A DNA stretch of 64,000 bases, taken from NCBI GenBank assembly GCA_020025875.1, contig JAHHRI010000004.1, forward strand, positions 1 to 64,000, read 5' to 3'. Positions 1-8,437 of this stretch are shown here, piece by piece. Position 1 is the first letter of the stretch. Each line of letters opens with the position of its first letter. The position numbers and the translations under genes are program-made. The notes beneath the pieces were generated by a model that worked only from the letters and a program-made list of their open reading frames with translations, was not told where the DNA came from and made no database searches. Origin of the DNA: Alphaproteobacteria bacterium. Lineage in GTDB: Bacteria; Pseudomonadota; Alphaproteobacteria; RF32; CAG-239.

Positions 1-100
1 CAGCGAGAGAACCGAAAACGTGTTTTGACACCAAACCGCTTCTTTCCTCAAAATTTAAAAATTCAGCCAGCGTTTTATAATCGTTTAAATAATAATTATT

Positions 101-541
101 ATGAAAATGTTACAGATGTCTATCAATCTTGATCAGCTGATAAAAGAGCTGGAAAGTATGGTTATTGCCGATTTGAGCGATAACGAGTTATGTAATCTGG
201 GGCTAAAACTGCGGATGGCCTCGACTGTTATGTCGCAACAGCAAAATTTGACGGCAGTCCAGCAGCAGAGTGTTGAAACGATCTGTCGCTTTGACAGTTT
301 GGTGGCTCGCGAAATGGAATATCGTGGCTATCGGGTGGTTGACAGTGCGGAATTGACGGACATATCTCTTGAAGAAGTCGTGGAAGCTCTGTCCGAGATG
401 GATTTTATTACTCTGCTCGATTGGGTGGATGTGTTGCAGAAAACTGCGGCAGAAAATGAGCAAGATGCCGAATTGCTTGATTACGTTTATAACGAAATTG
501 CCTACCGTTCGCTGAAAAACAGCGGTGGTTTGCTCAATTAG
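101..541 (+). CDS. Hypothetical protein, small acidic
   Basis: This encodes 146 residues that I do not recognise. The protein is acidic and looks all-helical, with no signal peptide, membrane segment or cysteine motif. The middle is glutamine-rich (around residues 46-57), and the C-terminal half carries regularly spaced Leu/Ile/Val among Glu and Asp, as in a helical-bundle or adaptor protein. No good Shine-Dalgarno is visible before the ATG. In-frame ATGs at 107 and 116 could be the true start, so the N-terminus is uncertain. The gene stands alone, convergent with tsf, and is followed by a weak terminator-like hairpin. It is likely real because the frame is long and open, but its function is unknown. 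Confidence 0.6.
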   Translation: MKMLQMSINLDQLIKELESMVIADLSDNELCNLGLKLRMASTVMSQQQNLTAVQQQSVETICRFDSLVAREMEYRGYRVVDSAELTDISLEEVVEALSEMDFITLLDWVDVLQKTAAENEQDAELLDYVYNEIAYRSLKNSGGLLN

Positions 542-560
542 CAAAGGTATTGTTTTTAGC

Positions 561-596
561 AGCCTGCCGATTTGTTCGGTGGGCTGTTATGTTTTT
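561..596 (+). terminator. Weak terminator-like hairpin after the first gene
   Basis: Arms at 561-570 and 576-585 pair over 10 bp with two G-U wobbles, around a 5-nt loop. A broken T-run follows. The hairpin sits 20 bp after the stop codon of the small unknown gene. Confidence 0.4.
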
Positions 597-599
597 AAA

Positions 600-1011
600 T
601 CGGTATCAAGATGTTTTATGTATGCTGCCGATTGTTTCCTTTTTTTGCCGAACATGAGGAACCTTTGCTTTTTTTATCCGCTCAATTCATTTTTAAAAAA
701 GATTGCCCGTGCTTTCCGCTAAAATCTGACGGAGTATTTTCTGCCGAAGATAAAAAATGTGCAGCATCGTTAGCTCTCAAAGAAAAAGATTTAAAAAACA
801 GAAAGAAAAGAGATTGCAACCAAAGCAATCCATCGGGCAGCCTGTCAAACAGGGAATCGGCGGGGAGATTGATGTTGCGGCGACTCCCCTGCGGCTGAGT
901 GCAATCATAATCGGGGATAAGCCATCAATCGGAAAAAATTTTTATCTTGCTCTTTGTGCCGCCCTTTTTCGGCTTTGAGAGTGACAAGCTGCTGATGGCT
1001 GGCGGATAGAT
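600..1011. other. Non-coding gap, possibly structured RNA
   Basis: No convincing gene is seen in this stretch: the open frames are short and have implausible composition. Positions 867-874 and 923-930 form a perfect 8-bp inverted repeat, enclosing a second pair of arms around 862-867 and 884-889, and a small hairpin lies just upstream near 841-854. An AT-rich tract follows at about 932-947. This could be a small RNA, but no known family is recognised. Confidence 0.3.
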
Positions 1012-1039
1012 AAAGGCACCTCATTTCTGAGGTGCCTTT
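1012..1039 (-). terminator. Hairpin after tsf
   Basis: A perfect 12-bp inverted repeat (1012-1023 with 1028-1039) has a tetraloop and lies 26 bp beyond the tsf stop codon. It lacks a clear T-run on either strand, so it may act with another factor or mainly stabilise the 3' end. Confidence 0.55.
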
Positions 1040-1065
1040 ATGGGTTGTCTTTTGTTGAAAAACAA

Positions 1066-1992
1066 CTATTTGCTCAACTGTGCGGCAACTTCGGCGGCAA
1101 AGTCTTCTTCTTTTTTCTGAATACCTTCGCCTAGTTTGAAGCAGACAAAATCCTTGATTTTGATGTCGGTGCCCAAGTCTTTGGCGGCATCGGCAACAAC
1201 TTGCTTCACTTTTTTATCGGGATCCATAATGTATGCCTGTTCTTCAAGCACCACTTCGTCATAGTACTTGCGAATGCGGCCTTCGACCATTTTTTCGATA
1301 ATGTTTTCCGGTTTGCCGGAGGCTTTGGCTTGTTCGGCAAAAATTGATTTTTCGTGTTCAACGGCAGCCGGATCGACATCGGCAACAGTCAGGAACAGAG
1401 GGCGGGAAGCTGCAATATGCATGGCGATATGTTTGCCTAGTTCTGCCAGTTTGCTTTTGTCCGCTTTGGATTCCAGCGCAACCAAGACACCGATTTTGCC
1501 AAGGTTGTTGCGGGTAACGTTGTGGATGTAAGGAGCAACCACACCTTCGTTGACCTCAACCAGTTTGGCGCGGCGCAAGTTCATGTTTTCGCCGATTTTG
1601 GCAATCATGTCCGTTAGGCGTTCTTCAAAAGATTTGTGAACTTTCGGGCATTGAAAATTTTTCATATCGCAGATTGCGCCGTTGTTCATCAGGGCAACCA
1701 GAGCGGCATCTTCGACATATTCTTGAAAGAGTTCGTTTTTGGCGACGAAGTCGGTTTCGGAGTTCACCTCGACCACGGCACCTTTATTGCCTTCAACGGC
1801 AACGGCAACCAAACCTTCGGCAGCAACGCGGCTGGCTTTTTTGGCAGCGGAGGCCAAACCTTTTTTGCGCAGCCAGTCAACGGCTTTTTCCATGTCGCCG
1901 TTTGCTTCAACCAAGGCCTTTTTGCAGTCAAGCATTCCGGCACTGGTTGTTTCTCTTAATTCTTTTACCTTTGCGGCAGTAATTTCGGTCAT
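1066..1992 (-). CDS. tsf: Elongation factor Ts
   Basis: This 308-residue protein is EF-Ts, the nucleotide exchange factor that regenerates EF-Tu-GTP in the cytoplasm. The N-terminal UBA-like domain is clear (residues 1-50, with the family signature around TSAGMLDCKKAL). It is followed by the TDFVA segment near residue 80, which inserts into EF-Tu, and by two dimerisation subdomains. The length is normal for proteobacteria. The gene lies downstream of rpsB on the same strand, the classic arrangement. A strong hairpin with a T-run separates the two, so tsf is probably expressed as an attenuated fraction of the rpsB transcript. Confidence 0.97.
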   Translation of the reverse strand: MTEITAAKVKELRETTSAGMLDCKKALVEANGDMEKAVDWLRKKGLASAAKKASRVAAEGLVAVAVEGNKGAVVEVNSETDFVAKNELFQEYVEDAALVALMNNGAICDMKNFQCPKVHKSFEERLTDMIAKIGENMNLRRAKLVEVNEGVVAPYIHNVTRNNLGKIGVLVALESKADKSKLAELGKHIAMHIAASRPLFLTVADVDPAAVEHEKSIFAEQAKASGKPENIIEKMVEGRIRKYYDEVVLEEQAYIMDPDKKVKQVVADAAKDLGTDIKIKDFVCFKLGEGIQKKEEDFAAEVAAQLSK

Positions 1993-2021
1993 TTTTTATA
2001 ATTCCCCAATTCTGATGATTT

Positions 2022-2063
2022 GAATAAAAATGGCGATATTTTAGTTGGTAAAATACCGCCATT
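2022..2063 (-). terminator. rpsB-tsf intercistronic attenuator
   Basis: Arms 2029-2043 and 2049-2063 pair at 14 of 15 positions around a 5-nt loop. Reading on the minus strand, the hairpin is followed by a run of T (TTTTTATT). This is a good intrinsic terminator placed between rpsB and tsf, so partial read-through would set the S2 to EF-Ts ratio. Confidence 0.75.
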
Positions 2064-2098
2064 GTTTGAGTTTCAAGCGCTGATTTTCAGCAAAAGAA

Positions 2099-2926
2099 CT
2101 ATTCGGCAGCTTTTTCTTTCTTGCTGTCTTTCGTTTCTTCTTCGCTTTCTGTCGCAGCTTTGGCAGCCTTTTTCTTGGCCGGCTTGGCATCGCTTTCTGC
2201 CATAATTTCTTCTACCTTAACGCCTTGAGCCGTAATTTCTGCCTGAATACCGTCCAAAACGGCAGCAGATATCAATTCGCAGTAGAACTGGATGGCACGG
2301 ATGGCATCATCGTTGCCCGGAACCGGAAAGTCGACTAAAGTCGGGTCGGCGTTGGTATCGGCAATGGCGATGACCGGAATGCCCAGTTTTTTGGCTTCTT
2401 TGATTGCCAGATCTTCTTTCGGCATATCGACAACAAACAGCAAGTCGGGTTGTCCGCCCATGTTCATAACACCGCTCAATTCTTTGGCCAGCTTTTCTTG
2501 TTCTTTGCGCAAGTTAAGCAGTTCCTTTTTGGTGTAGCCTTCGGTCGCGTTGTTATCAAACATCTCGTTTAATTTGACCAAACGGGAAATGGATTTGTAA
2601 ACGGTTTTCCAGTTGGTCAGCATGCCGCCGAGCCAGCGGTAGTTGACATAGTATTGTCCGCATCTTTCCGCATTTTCTTTGATGATGTCCTGAGCCTGTC
2701 TTTTGGTGCCGACGAAAAGAACTTTGCCGCCGTTTGCCGCAATTTCTTTCGCAGCGTTCAAGGCCGTGTAGAGCATCGGATAAGACTGCTGCAAGTCAAT
2801 GATGTGAACATTGTCTTTTTTGCCGTAGATGTAGCTGGCCATTTTGGGGTTCCAACGACGGGCGTGGTGACCAAAATGAACGCCGTTTTCAATCATTTGG
2901 CGGATTGTAAATTTAGGAAGTGACAT
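2099..2926 (-). CDS. rpsB: 30S ribosomal protein S2
   Basis: This 275-residue protein is ribosomal protein S2 of the small subunit. The family hallmarks are plain: the start MSLPKFTIRQMIENGVHFGH, the RRWNPKM segment near residue 23, and GGMLTNWKT near residue 100. The last 35 residues are a Lys/Ala/Glu-rich tail absent from the E. coli protein; such tails are common in alphaproteobacterial S2. It is the first gene of the rpsB-tsf unit. About 130 bp upstream of the start is non-coding and contains a small hairpin (2973-2989) that could be part of an S2 leader, though no regulatory motif is recognised. Confidence 0.98.
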   Translation of the reverse strand: MSLPKFTIRQMIENGVHFGHHARRWNPKMASYIYGKKDNVHIIDLQQSYPMLYTALNAAKEIAANGGKVLFVGTKRQAQDIIKENAERCGQYYVNYRWLGGMLTNWKTVYKSISRLVKLNEMFDNNATEGYTKKELLNLRKEQEKLAKELSGVMNMGGQPDLLFVVDMPKEDLAIKEAKKLGIPVIAIADTNADPTLVDFPVPGNDDAIRAIQFYCELISAAVLDGIQAEITAQGVKVEEIMAESDAKPAKKKAAKAATESEEETKDSKKEKAAE

Positions 2927-3062
2927 TGTATATATATCCTTATTTTCCGGTTAAACCTCCGCAAGCCTATCGGCTCGGTCAGCCCGAGCACCGGAGCGAA
3001 TGCCCTTGAAAATAAAAAAACAAGGTGCTTCCGCCGCGCTTGCGTGTGAATTGTTAAAACAA

Positions 3063-3096
3063 CGAATATCAAGCATTTGATATTCGCTGTCTTTTT
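3063..3096. terminator. Hairpin between rpsB and aroK
   Basis: A perfect 10-bp stem (3063-3072 with 3077-3086) has a 4-nt loop. The better T-run follows on the plus strand. The only gene it could serve is aroK on the minus strand, where the following tract is TTGTTTT. It probably ends aroK transcription. Confidence 0.5.
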
Positions 3097-3146
3097 TACA
3101 CATATTTTACTTGTTTTGCAAGCAAAAAAATGAGATCGGAAAAAGA

Positions 3147-3677
3147 TTATTGAGGCTTAAACTTGCGGATGGCTTCAATGACGCGTTCAACCGTGTTGTC
3201 AACCATTTCTTCGCGGGTTTCCACCACAATGTCGGCTTCCGAATAGTAAGGATATTCTTCCCTGATGTATTTTTCCAGTTTGTTTTTAAGATGTTCGTCG
3301 TTGCCTTCGATAAACGGGCGGTGACGTCTTCCCGCAGTGCGGTGGTAGAGCACGTCGACATCGGCTTTAAGCCAGATGGTGACGGCGTGTTGTCGCGCCA
3401 GTTCGCGGGTTTGCGTGGGGACAAAAGAACCGCCGCCGGAAGCCAGCACGCAAGGCTCTCCCTGAAGTAACCGTTTCATAACTCGGGCTTCTCCGGCGCG
3501 GTATTCTTCTTCGCCGAAGCATTTTAAAACATCAACCAGCGGCAGCCCCGCTGCTTTTTCTATTTCCTGATCGCCGTCGACAAAAGGCAACCCCAGCTTT
3601 TTTGCCAGCCTTTTGCCAACGCTGGTTTTGCCGCTGCCCATCAGACCGACCAGTAAAATTATTTTATTGTTTTCCAT
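3147..3677 (-). CDS. aroK: Shikimate kinase
   Basis: This 176-residue kinase phosphorylates the 3-hydroxyl of shikimate with ATP, the fifth step of chorismate and aromatic amino acid synthesis. The Walker A loop GLMGSGKTSVGKRLA is at residues 11-25. The shikimate-binding Asp lies in FVDGDQEIE, a GGGS segment near residue 80 is conserved, and the RRHRPF lid follows near residue 117. Its length is normal. In many bacteria aroB follows directly, but here it does not, and rpsB comes next on this strand. A short intergenic region separates it from the divergent gene at 3765. Confidence 0.95.
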   Translation of the reverse strand: MENNKIILLVGLMGSGKTSVGKRLAKKLGLPFVDGDQEIEKAAGLPLVDVLKCFGEEEYRAGEARVMKRLLQGEPCVLASGGGSFVPTQTRELARQHAVTIWLKADVDVLYHRTAGRRHRPFIEGNDEHLKNKLEKYIREEYPYYSEADIVVETREEMVDNTVERVIEAIRKFKPQ

Positions 3678-3764
3678 GGTTTGTTAATCTTTATTTCAAA
3701 TATTTGTTGTCATAATATAAACAGTTTAAATTTTATCAATATTTTTTTTGTGAAAGGTGAACAT

Positions 3765-3908
3765 ATGCGTCAGAAAGGAAACGGTAAAATTTTGATTTAT
3801 ACGATTGCGGCAATTATTGCGGCAACCGTTTTGTGGGTGATTTCCCGCGAGATTCCGTTTGCGCCGGAAAGAGTTGAACAGCCCATCGAAAATGTGTTTA
3901 CCCGTTAG
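3765..3908 (+). CDS. Small single-pass membrane protein upstream of xer recombinase
   Basis: This encodes 47 residues: a short basic N-terminus, one hydrophobic helix (about residues 9-26) and a polar C-terminal tail. The ATG at 3765 is preferred over the far upstream in-frame start because AAAGGTGA lies 5 bp before it. The stop is 6 bp before the recombinase start, so the two are probably cotranscribed. I do not recognise a family. It could be a membrane anchor or simply a conserved small inner-membrane protein. Confidence 0.6.
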   Translation: MRQKGNGKILIYTIAAIIAATVLWVISREIPFAPERVEQPIENVFTR

Positions 3909-3914
3909 AATGAG

Positions 3915-4817
3915 ATGATGGCAGAACAGCTGCTGAAAGATTTTCTAAATATGATTGCGGCAGAAAAAGGAGCCGCAGCGAACACGCTTGCCGCTTACCG
4001 GCGTGATGTGTTGCAGTTTTTGCAGTTTTTCGGCAAAGATTGTTTGGCGGCAGAAGACGACGATATTGCCGCCTTTGTCCGTGACCTCGGCAGCAGAGGG
4101 TTTGCTTCGAGGAGTATGGCACGCAAACTTTCGGCAATAAAAGAATTTTACAAATTTCTCTATTCGGAAGGAAAGATTAAAACGAATCCGGCAGCCGGCA
4201 TCTTGTCGCCCCGACAGGAAAAGTCGTTGCCGAAATTTTTGAGCAAAGGAGAAATCAGGCGGTTGTTGCAGGCGGCGGAAGAAGAAAAGGATTTTGCCCA
4301 TTGTCGGTTAAAAACCATGCTGATACTTATGTATGCCTGCGGTTTGCGCGTGTCGGAGTTGGTGGCGTTGCCCGTCAACAGCATCAATTTTGAAAAGAGG
4401 CAGGTTTGGGTTTTTGGCAAAGGGGCAAAAGAACGCTTGGTGCCGGCAGCGGCAGAAGCCATGACGGCGGTTGCCGACTATACGGTATGCCGCGAACAAT
4501 ATCTCAGCGGGCGCAAATCGCCGTGGCTGTTTCCTTCTCACACGGCAATATCCGGACATGTGACGCGTGATAATTTTTTTAAAAATCTGAAAAATTTGGC
4601 AGTCAAGGCGGGCATTTCCCCCGCACGGGTATCGCCGCACATATTGCGCCATTCTTTTGCCACTCATCTTTTGAACCGTCGCGTTGATCTGCGCAGCGTG
4701 CAAAAACTGCTGGGGCACGAAGATATTTCCACAACCGAGATATACACTCATATTATTTCGGAGCAGCTGGTCGAAACGGTCAACAAAAATCATCCCTTGG
4801 CAAAAGCAAAGAGCTAA
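3915..4817 (+). CDS. xerD: Site-specific tyrosine recombinase, XerD-like
   Basis: This 300-residue recombinase belongs to the XerC/XerD family, which resolves chromosome dimers at dif with FtsK. The N-terminal SAM-like core-binding domain covers residues 1-90. The catalytic domain shows the expected residues: Arg in GLRVSEL, a Lys in the beta-hairpin WVFGKGAKER, His and Arg in HILRHSFATHLL, His in LLGHEDIS, and the Tyr nucleophile in EIYTHI near the C-terminus. No sign of a mobile element surrounds it, so a housekeeping Xer role fits. The split between XerC and XerD is by resemblance only. ATG codons at 3915 and 3918 are both possible starts. Confidence 0.88.
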   Translation: MMAEQLLKDFLNMIAAEKGAAANTLAAYRRDVLQFLQFFGKDCLAAEDDDIAAFVRDLGSRGFASRSMARKLSAIKEFYKFLYSEGKIKTNPAAGILSPRQEKSLPKFLSKGEIRRLLQAAEEEKDFAHCRLKTMLILMYACGLRVSELVALPVNSINFEKRQVWVFGKGAKERLVPAAAEAMTAVADYTVCREQYLSGRKSPWLFPSHTAISGHVTRDNFFKNLKNLAVKAGISPARVSPHILRHSFATHLLNRRVDLRSVQKLLGHEDISTTEIYTHIISEQLVETVNKNHPLAKAKS

Positions 4818-4871
4818 ACCGCATTTGCATCGTCGCCAATCAATTTTTTAAGATAAACGGATAGCTAGCGG

Positions 4872-5600
4872 TCAGCGCTTGATTTTGCCGTATATCTGAT
4901 ATTGGTAATGGATGTTTTGCAAAGCGTTTAGAAATTCTCCGTCATTTAAAAGTGCGTCGCAAGAATCGGGAAAAGGCTTTTCCAACAATTTTTTGACCGG
5001 CAGTTTGCCGATTTTTTTGGGCAGAAAACGGCGACAAAAAGCATAAGCGGCGGCGGTCAACGCGGTTTTGTCGCCGGTATTGTAGCCGATTTCGGAGAGC
5101 ATTTCGGCAATGTCCGTTTTTGCCGAAAAACGGCTGCCGTACCAAATGCCGATGTTGGCGGCGGCCAGCTCACGCCACGGAAAGCCTTTGCCCGGATCCG
5201 GTTTACGTTCCGGTGCAATGTCCGAATGTCCGACAATCATGGTCGGTGCGATTTGTCGTCGGTTGACAATGTCGCCGCACAACTCAATCAGAGAAGCAAT
5301 CTGCTTTCGGTTAAAGTGGCTTTGACCAAGCGAACGATGGCAGACTTCGATGCCAACGGAGGCAGAATTGATGTCGGTGATACCGTTCCAGAAAGAAAGC
5401 CCTGCGTGCCAAGCGCGTTTGTCTTCGCTGACACATTGGTAAACGCTGCCGTCATAGTCGACGACATAATGGGCAGAGAGTTGCAAGTCTGCTAATTGTT
5501 TAATCCCTTCTTGCGCACCATGTGCCATCGAATGAATGACCAGCATACTGATCGGGAGTTTTCGTTCATTAAAGGAAAGGAGCGGGCTATATATCATCAT
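4872..5600 (-). CDS. N-acetylmuramoyl-L-alanine amidase, AmpD/AmiD family
   Basis: This 242-residue protein has an Amidase_2 (peptidoglycan recognition) fold that cleaves the lactyl amide between N-acetylmuramic acid and the stem peptide. Zinc ligands are visible: His23 in VIHSMA, and the His and Asp of GHSDIAPERKPDPG near residue 150. The family Glu sits in SVGIEV. The C-terminal 70 residues resemble a small peptidoglycan-binding helical domain. There is no signal peptide, so a cytoplasmic, AmpD-like recycling role on anhydromuropeptides is more likely than a periplasmic one. It is the last gene of the minus-strand salvage operon, 6 bp after pgeF. Confidence 0.85.
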   Translation of the reverse strand: MMIYSPLLSFNERKLPISMLVIHSMAHGAQEGIKQLADLQLSAHYVVDYDGSVYQCVSEDKRAWHAGLSFWNGITDINSASVGIEVCHRSLGQSHFNRKQIASLIELCGDIVNRRQIAPTMIVGHSDIAPERKPDPGKGFPWRELAAANIGIWYGSRFSAKTDIAEMLSEIGYNTGDKTALTAAAYAFCRRFLPKKIGKLPVKKLLEKPFPDSCDALLNDGEFLNALQNIHYQYQIYGKIKR

Positions 5601-5606
5601 GGCGGT

Positions 5607-6383
5607 TTATAATTTGATGGTTGACAGTTCAATCGGAAAATCGTCTTTTTGGGTTATTTGTCCCTGATGGCGGCAACGGCGATAGCTGAAGTAAAGTTCC
5701 GGATTGGTGTAGGTGTCGATGCCGGAAAAAGAGGTGTTTTTTATGCCGATGAGGTTAAAACGGTGACAAACATATGCCTCCAGATCGCAAAGCCAGCGAC
5801 CTTCGCCGCAGGGAGTGAAAAACCGGTCGTTAAGTTTATCCTGAGCCAGAAAAAGATCGCGCATATCGCTTTGTGTCGCAAAAGATTCTTTTTGCAGGCA
5901 AGGGCCTGCCGCTGCCGCAATATCTTCGATCGCGGCGCCTTTTTTGAGCATGATGTCAACAGTGTTTTCCATAACGCCGGCAAGCGCGCCCCGCCAGCCG
6001 GCATGGACGGCGCCGACAATGCCGTGTTTGGTATCGGCAAGCAAAATCGGCATACAATCGGCGGTGGTGATGCCGAGGATTATGTCCGGACGATCCGTAA
6101 CAACCCCGTCGGCTTCTACCTCATAGCGTGACGGCCGATCAACATAGGCGGCTTTGTTGGTGTGTCCTTGAGCGGGGCGCATGAGCGCATTGCCGGAAAG
6201 ACCGTAAAATTTGCCGACAAGTTCAAGATGTTTTTCTATATGTTCCGGCTTGTCGCCGCTTTTGCGGTTGAAATTGAAACTGGCGTAAAGCTCTTTAGAA
6301 ACGCCGCCGTTTCTGCCGAAAAAGGCGTGTTTGTCCGCCGGCAGATTGGGCGCAAGATAAAAATTGACCATTCCTTCCAACAT
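5607..6383 (-). CDS. pgeF: Peptidoglycan editing factor / multicopper oxidase-like purine nucleoside phosphorylase (YfiH family)
   Basis: The YfiH/LACC1 family enzyme of about 258 residues. The metal-site motifs are present: the TADCMPILL region and VGAVHAGWRG, with the second His in that motif. Members phosphorolyse or hydrolyse adenosine and inosine, and in E. coli the protein prevents misincorporation in peptidoglycan precursors. Both roles suit an operon that joins nucleoside phosphorylases to a muropeptide amidase. An upstream in-frame start at 6407 would overlap deoA. The ATG at 6383 is chosen because GGAG lies 7 bp before it, overlapping the deoA stop region. Confidence 0.88.
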   Translation of the reverse strand: MLEGMVNFYLAPNLPADKHAFFGRNGGVSKELYASFNFNRKSGDKPEHIEKHLELVGKFYGLSGNALMRPAQGHTNKAAYVDRPSRYEVEADGVVTDRPDIILGITTADCMPILLADTKHGIVGAVHAGWRGALAGVMENTVDIMLKKGAAIEDIAAAAGPCLQKESFATQSDMRDLFLAQDKLNDRFFTPCGEGRWLCDLEAYVCHRFNLIGIKNTSFSGIDTYTNPELYFSYRRCRHQGQITQKDDFPIELSTIKL

Positions 6384-6387
6384 TGTT

Positions 6388-7698
6388 CTACTCCACGGTT
6401 GTGGCAATGACCGGTTTGAGCTGTGGTTTTTCGTTATCCGTCACAATATTTTGCTGCAGTTCGTTTTCGGCAAAACGATAATCCTCCTCGCTTTCGGCAT
6501 GGATGAAGGCCAGCGGATTGTGCTCGTCGACATAGTCGCCGATTTGGCAAAATTCGGTATAGCCAGACGCATAGTCCAACTTTTGATCGGGGGCGGTGCG
6601 TCCGCCTTTCAGCCCAATGATGCTGAGCCCGATGTTGCGGGTGTTCATGCTTTTTACATAACCGGCGTTAAGCGGAAAAACCGGTTTGACGATGGTTGCT
6701 CGGGGGAGGTATTTTTCCGGCTGTTCGGTAAAGTCTGCCGGACCTCCGAGTTTTTTGACCATGCGCGCGAAAACTTCCAGCGATCTGCCGGAAGCAAGAT
6801 CGGCGTTTAGGCGTTTTTGCGCATCTTCGCGTGTTGAAAAACAGCCGGCGTTGACCAGCAGTTCGGCCGCAAGATCAAGCGTGATTTGGTGGAGGCGGGG
6901 ATCAACGTTGATTCCTTTTAAATAATCAACCGCTTCTTTAACCTCCAGCGCGTTGCCGACGGTTGTGCCCAACACTTGGTTCATGTCGGTAAGGAGAGCT
7001 TTGGTTTTGGTGCCGGACAAATTGGCGACGCGGACGATGGAGCGTGCCAGCGCGCAACCGTCTTCAAGGTTGCTCATAAAGGCGCCGTTGCCAAATTTTA
7101 AGTCCATGATCAGGCAGTTGAGACCGGCAGCCAGTTTTTTTGAAAGAATGGAGGCGGTAATCAGCGGAATCGATTCAACGGTTGCCGAAACATCACGAAT
7201 GGCATAAATTTTTTTATCTGCCGGCGCCAAGCTGCCGGTTTGCCCGATGACGGCGCAGCCGACTTCTTTGACCGTGTTGCGGAAAAGCTCATTGTCGGGG
7301 TGCGTTTGATAACCGGGGATCGAATCGAATTTGTCGAGGGTGCCGCCGGTATGCCCCAGACCGCGACCGGAAATCATCGGCACAAAGACACCGGCAGCGG
7401 CAAGCATGGGTGCCAGCATCAGGCTGACTTTGTCGCCAACCCCGCCGGAAGAATGTTTGTCGACGACTGGCGCGTCCAGTTCCGGCCATTGCAAAACGTC
7501 GCCGGAATCGCGCATGGCAAGTGTCAGATCCTTGGTTTCTTCGTCATTCAGCCCGTTTAAGAAAGCCGCCATGGTAAAAGAACTGATCTGGCAGTCGGCA
7601 ATGGTGCCGTCGGTAACACCGCGAATGAAAAAATTGATTTCTTCGGCACTTAGGTTTAAATTGTTGCGTTTTTTGCGGATAATTTCTTGTGGCAGCAT
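6388..7698 (-). CDS. deoA: Thymidine phosphorylase
   Basis: This roughly 436-residue enzyme converts thymidine and phosphate to thymine and 2-deoxyribose-1-phosphate. Family signatures are strong: DKHSSGGVGDK near residue 85, the SGRGLGHTGGTLDK loop that binds phosphate and nucleoside, and the lysine-containing KKLAAGL and DLKFGNGAFM segments. The C-terminal alpha/beta domain begins around residue 335. The ATG at 7698 is preferred to that at 7713 because GGAG sits 9 bp upstream and deoC ends at 7703, giving tight coupling. With deoC it channels deoxyribose phosphate into central metabolism. Confidence 0.93.
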   Translation of the reverse strand: MLPQEIIRKKRNNLNLSAEEINFFIRGVTDGTIADCQISSFTMAAFLNGLNDEETKDLTLAMRDSGDVLQWPELDAPVVDKHSSGGVGDKVSLMLAPMLAAAGVFVPMISGRGLGHTGGTLDKFDSIPGYQTHPDNELFRNTVKEVGCAVIGQTGSLAPADKKIYAIRDVSATVESIPLITASILSKKLAAGLNCLIMDLKFGNGAFMSNLEDGCALARSIVRVANLSGTKTKALLTDMNQVLGTTVGNALEVKEAVDYLKGINVDPRLHQITLDLAAELLVNAGCFSTREDAQKRLNADLASGRSLEVFARMVKKLGGPADFTEQPEKYLPRATIVKPVFPLNAGYVKSMNTRNIGLSIIGLKGGRTAPDQKLDYASGYTEFCQIGDYVDEHNPLAFIHAESEEDYRFAENELQQNIVTDNEKPQLKPVIATTVE

Positions 7699-7702
7699 AT
7701 TG

Positions 7703-8437
7703 TTAATCTCCATTTTCGATGACTCTGATCAAATCGTCTAAAAGCGAACTGGCGCCGATGCGGAAATGCTGAGGATTGGGCCAATCGGCTCCCAAGATCA
7801 CTTCGGATAAAATCAGATATTTGCGTGCTTCTTCAAAAGTTTTGATACCGCCGCTGGCTTTGAAACCGACATCGCGACCGCTGTCACGGATGGTTTCCAA
7901 AATGATGTTTGCCGCGCCGATGGTTGCGGAAACAGGCGTTTTGCCGGTTGAGGTTTTGATGAAGTTTATGTCATATTCCAGACATAGTTTGACGGCGGCG
8001 CTGATTGTTGATATATGTTTGAGTTCACCTGTTTCGAGAATGATTTTAGCGGTATGTTTGGCACATTCGCGTTGGGTGATGTCGAGAAAGCGGCGACAGA
8101 CGTCTAAGTTGCCGGCAAGAAAGTCGCGGTAGGGAAAAACGGCGTCAATTTCATCAGCGCCGCTGCTCAGGCTTTTTTTAATTTCTTCTTTGAGCAGTTT
8201 AAAGTCGTTGCCGCCGGCGGGAAAATTGACCACCGTGGCAACTTTTATCGGTGTTTTTTTGAGCAGTTTGCGAGCAAGCGACACCCATTCCGGATACACG
8301 CAGACAGCGGCGGCAGTACCGTACGGGGTTGAGGCCTTTGCGCACAAGCTGCTGATTTTTTCTTCCGTATCGTCATGGTTGAGCGAGGTCAGATCCAGGC
8401 TGCCGATCAGCCGAAAAGCGTTTTGAGTGTCACTCAT
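7703..8437 (-). CDS. deoC: Deoxyribose-phosphate aldolase
   Basis: This 244-residue class I aldolase splits 2-deoxyribose-5-phosphate into glyceraldehyde-3-phosphate and acetaldehyde. The Schiff-base lysine lies in NFIKTSTGK, a second Lys in the VGFKASGGIKT segment, and the catalytic Asp pair is represented by DEIDAVF. A longer frame exists upstream but runs inside punA. The ATG at 8437 has AAGGAA at good spacing and overlaps the punA stop by 8 bp, a sign of translational coupling. No separate deoB phosphopentomutase is seen in this operon. Confidence 0.93.
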   Translation of the reverse strand: MSDTQNAFRLIGSLDLTSLNHDDTEEKISSLCAKASTPYGTAAAVCVYPEWVSLARKLLKKTPIKVATVVNFPAGGNDFKLLKEEIKKSLSSGADEIDAVFPYRDFLAGNLDVCRRFLDITQRECAKHTAKIILETGELKHISTISAAVKLCLEYDINFIKTSTGKTPVSATIGAANIILETIRDSGRDVGFKASGGIKTFEEARKYLILSEVILGADWPNPQHFRIGASSLLDDLIRVIENGD

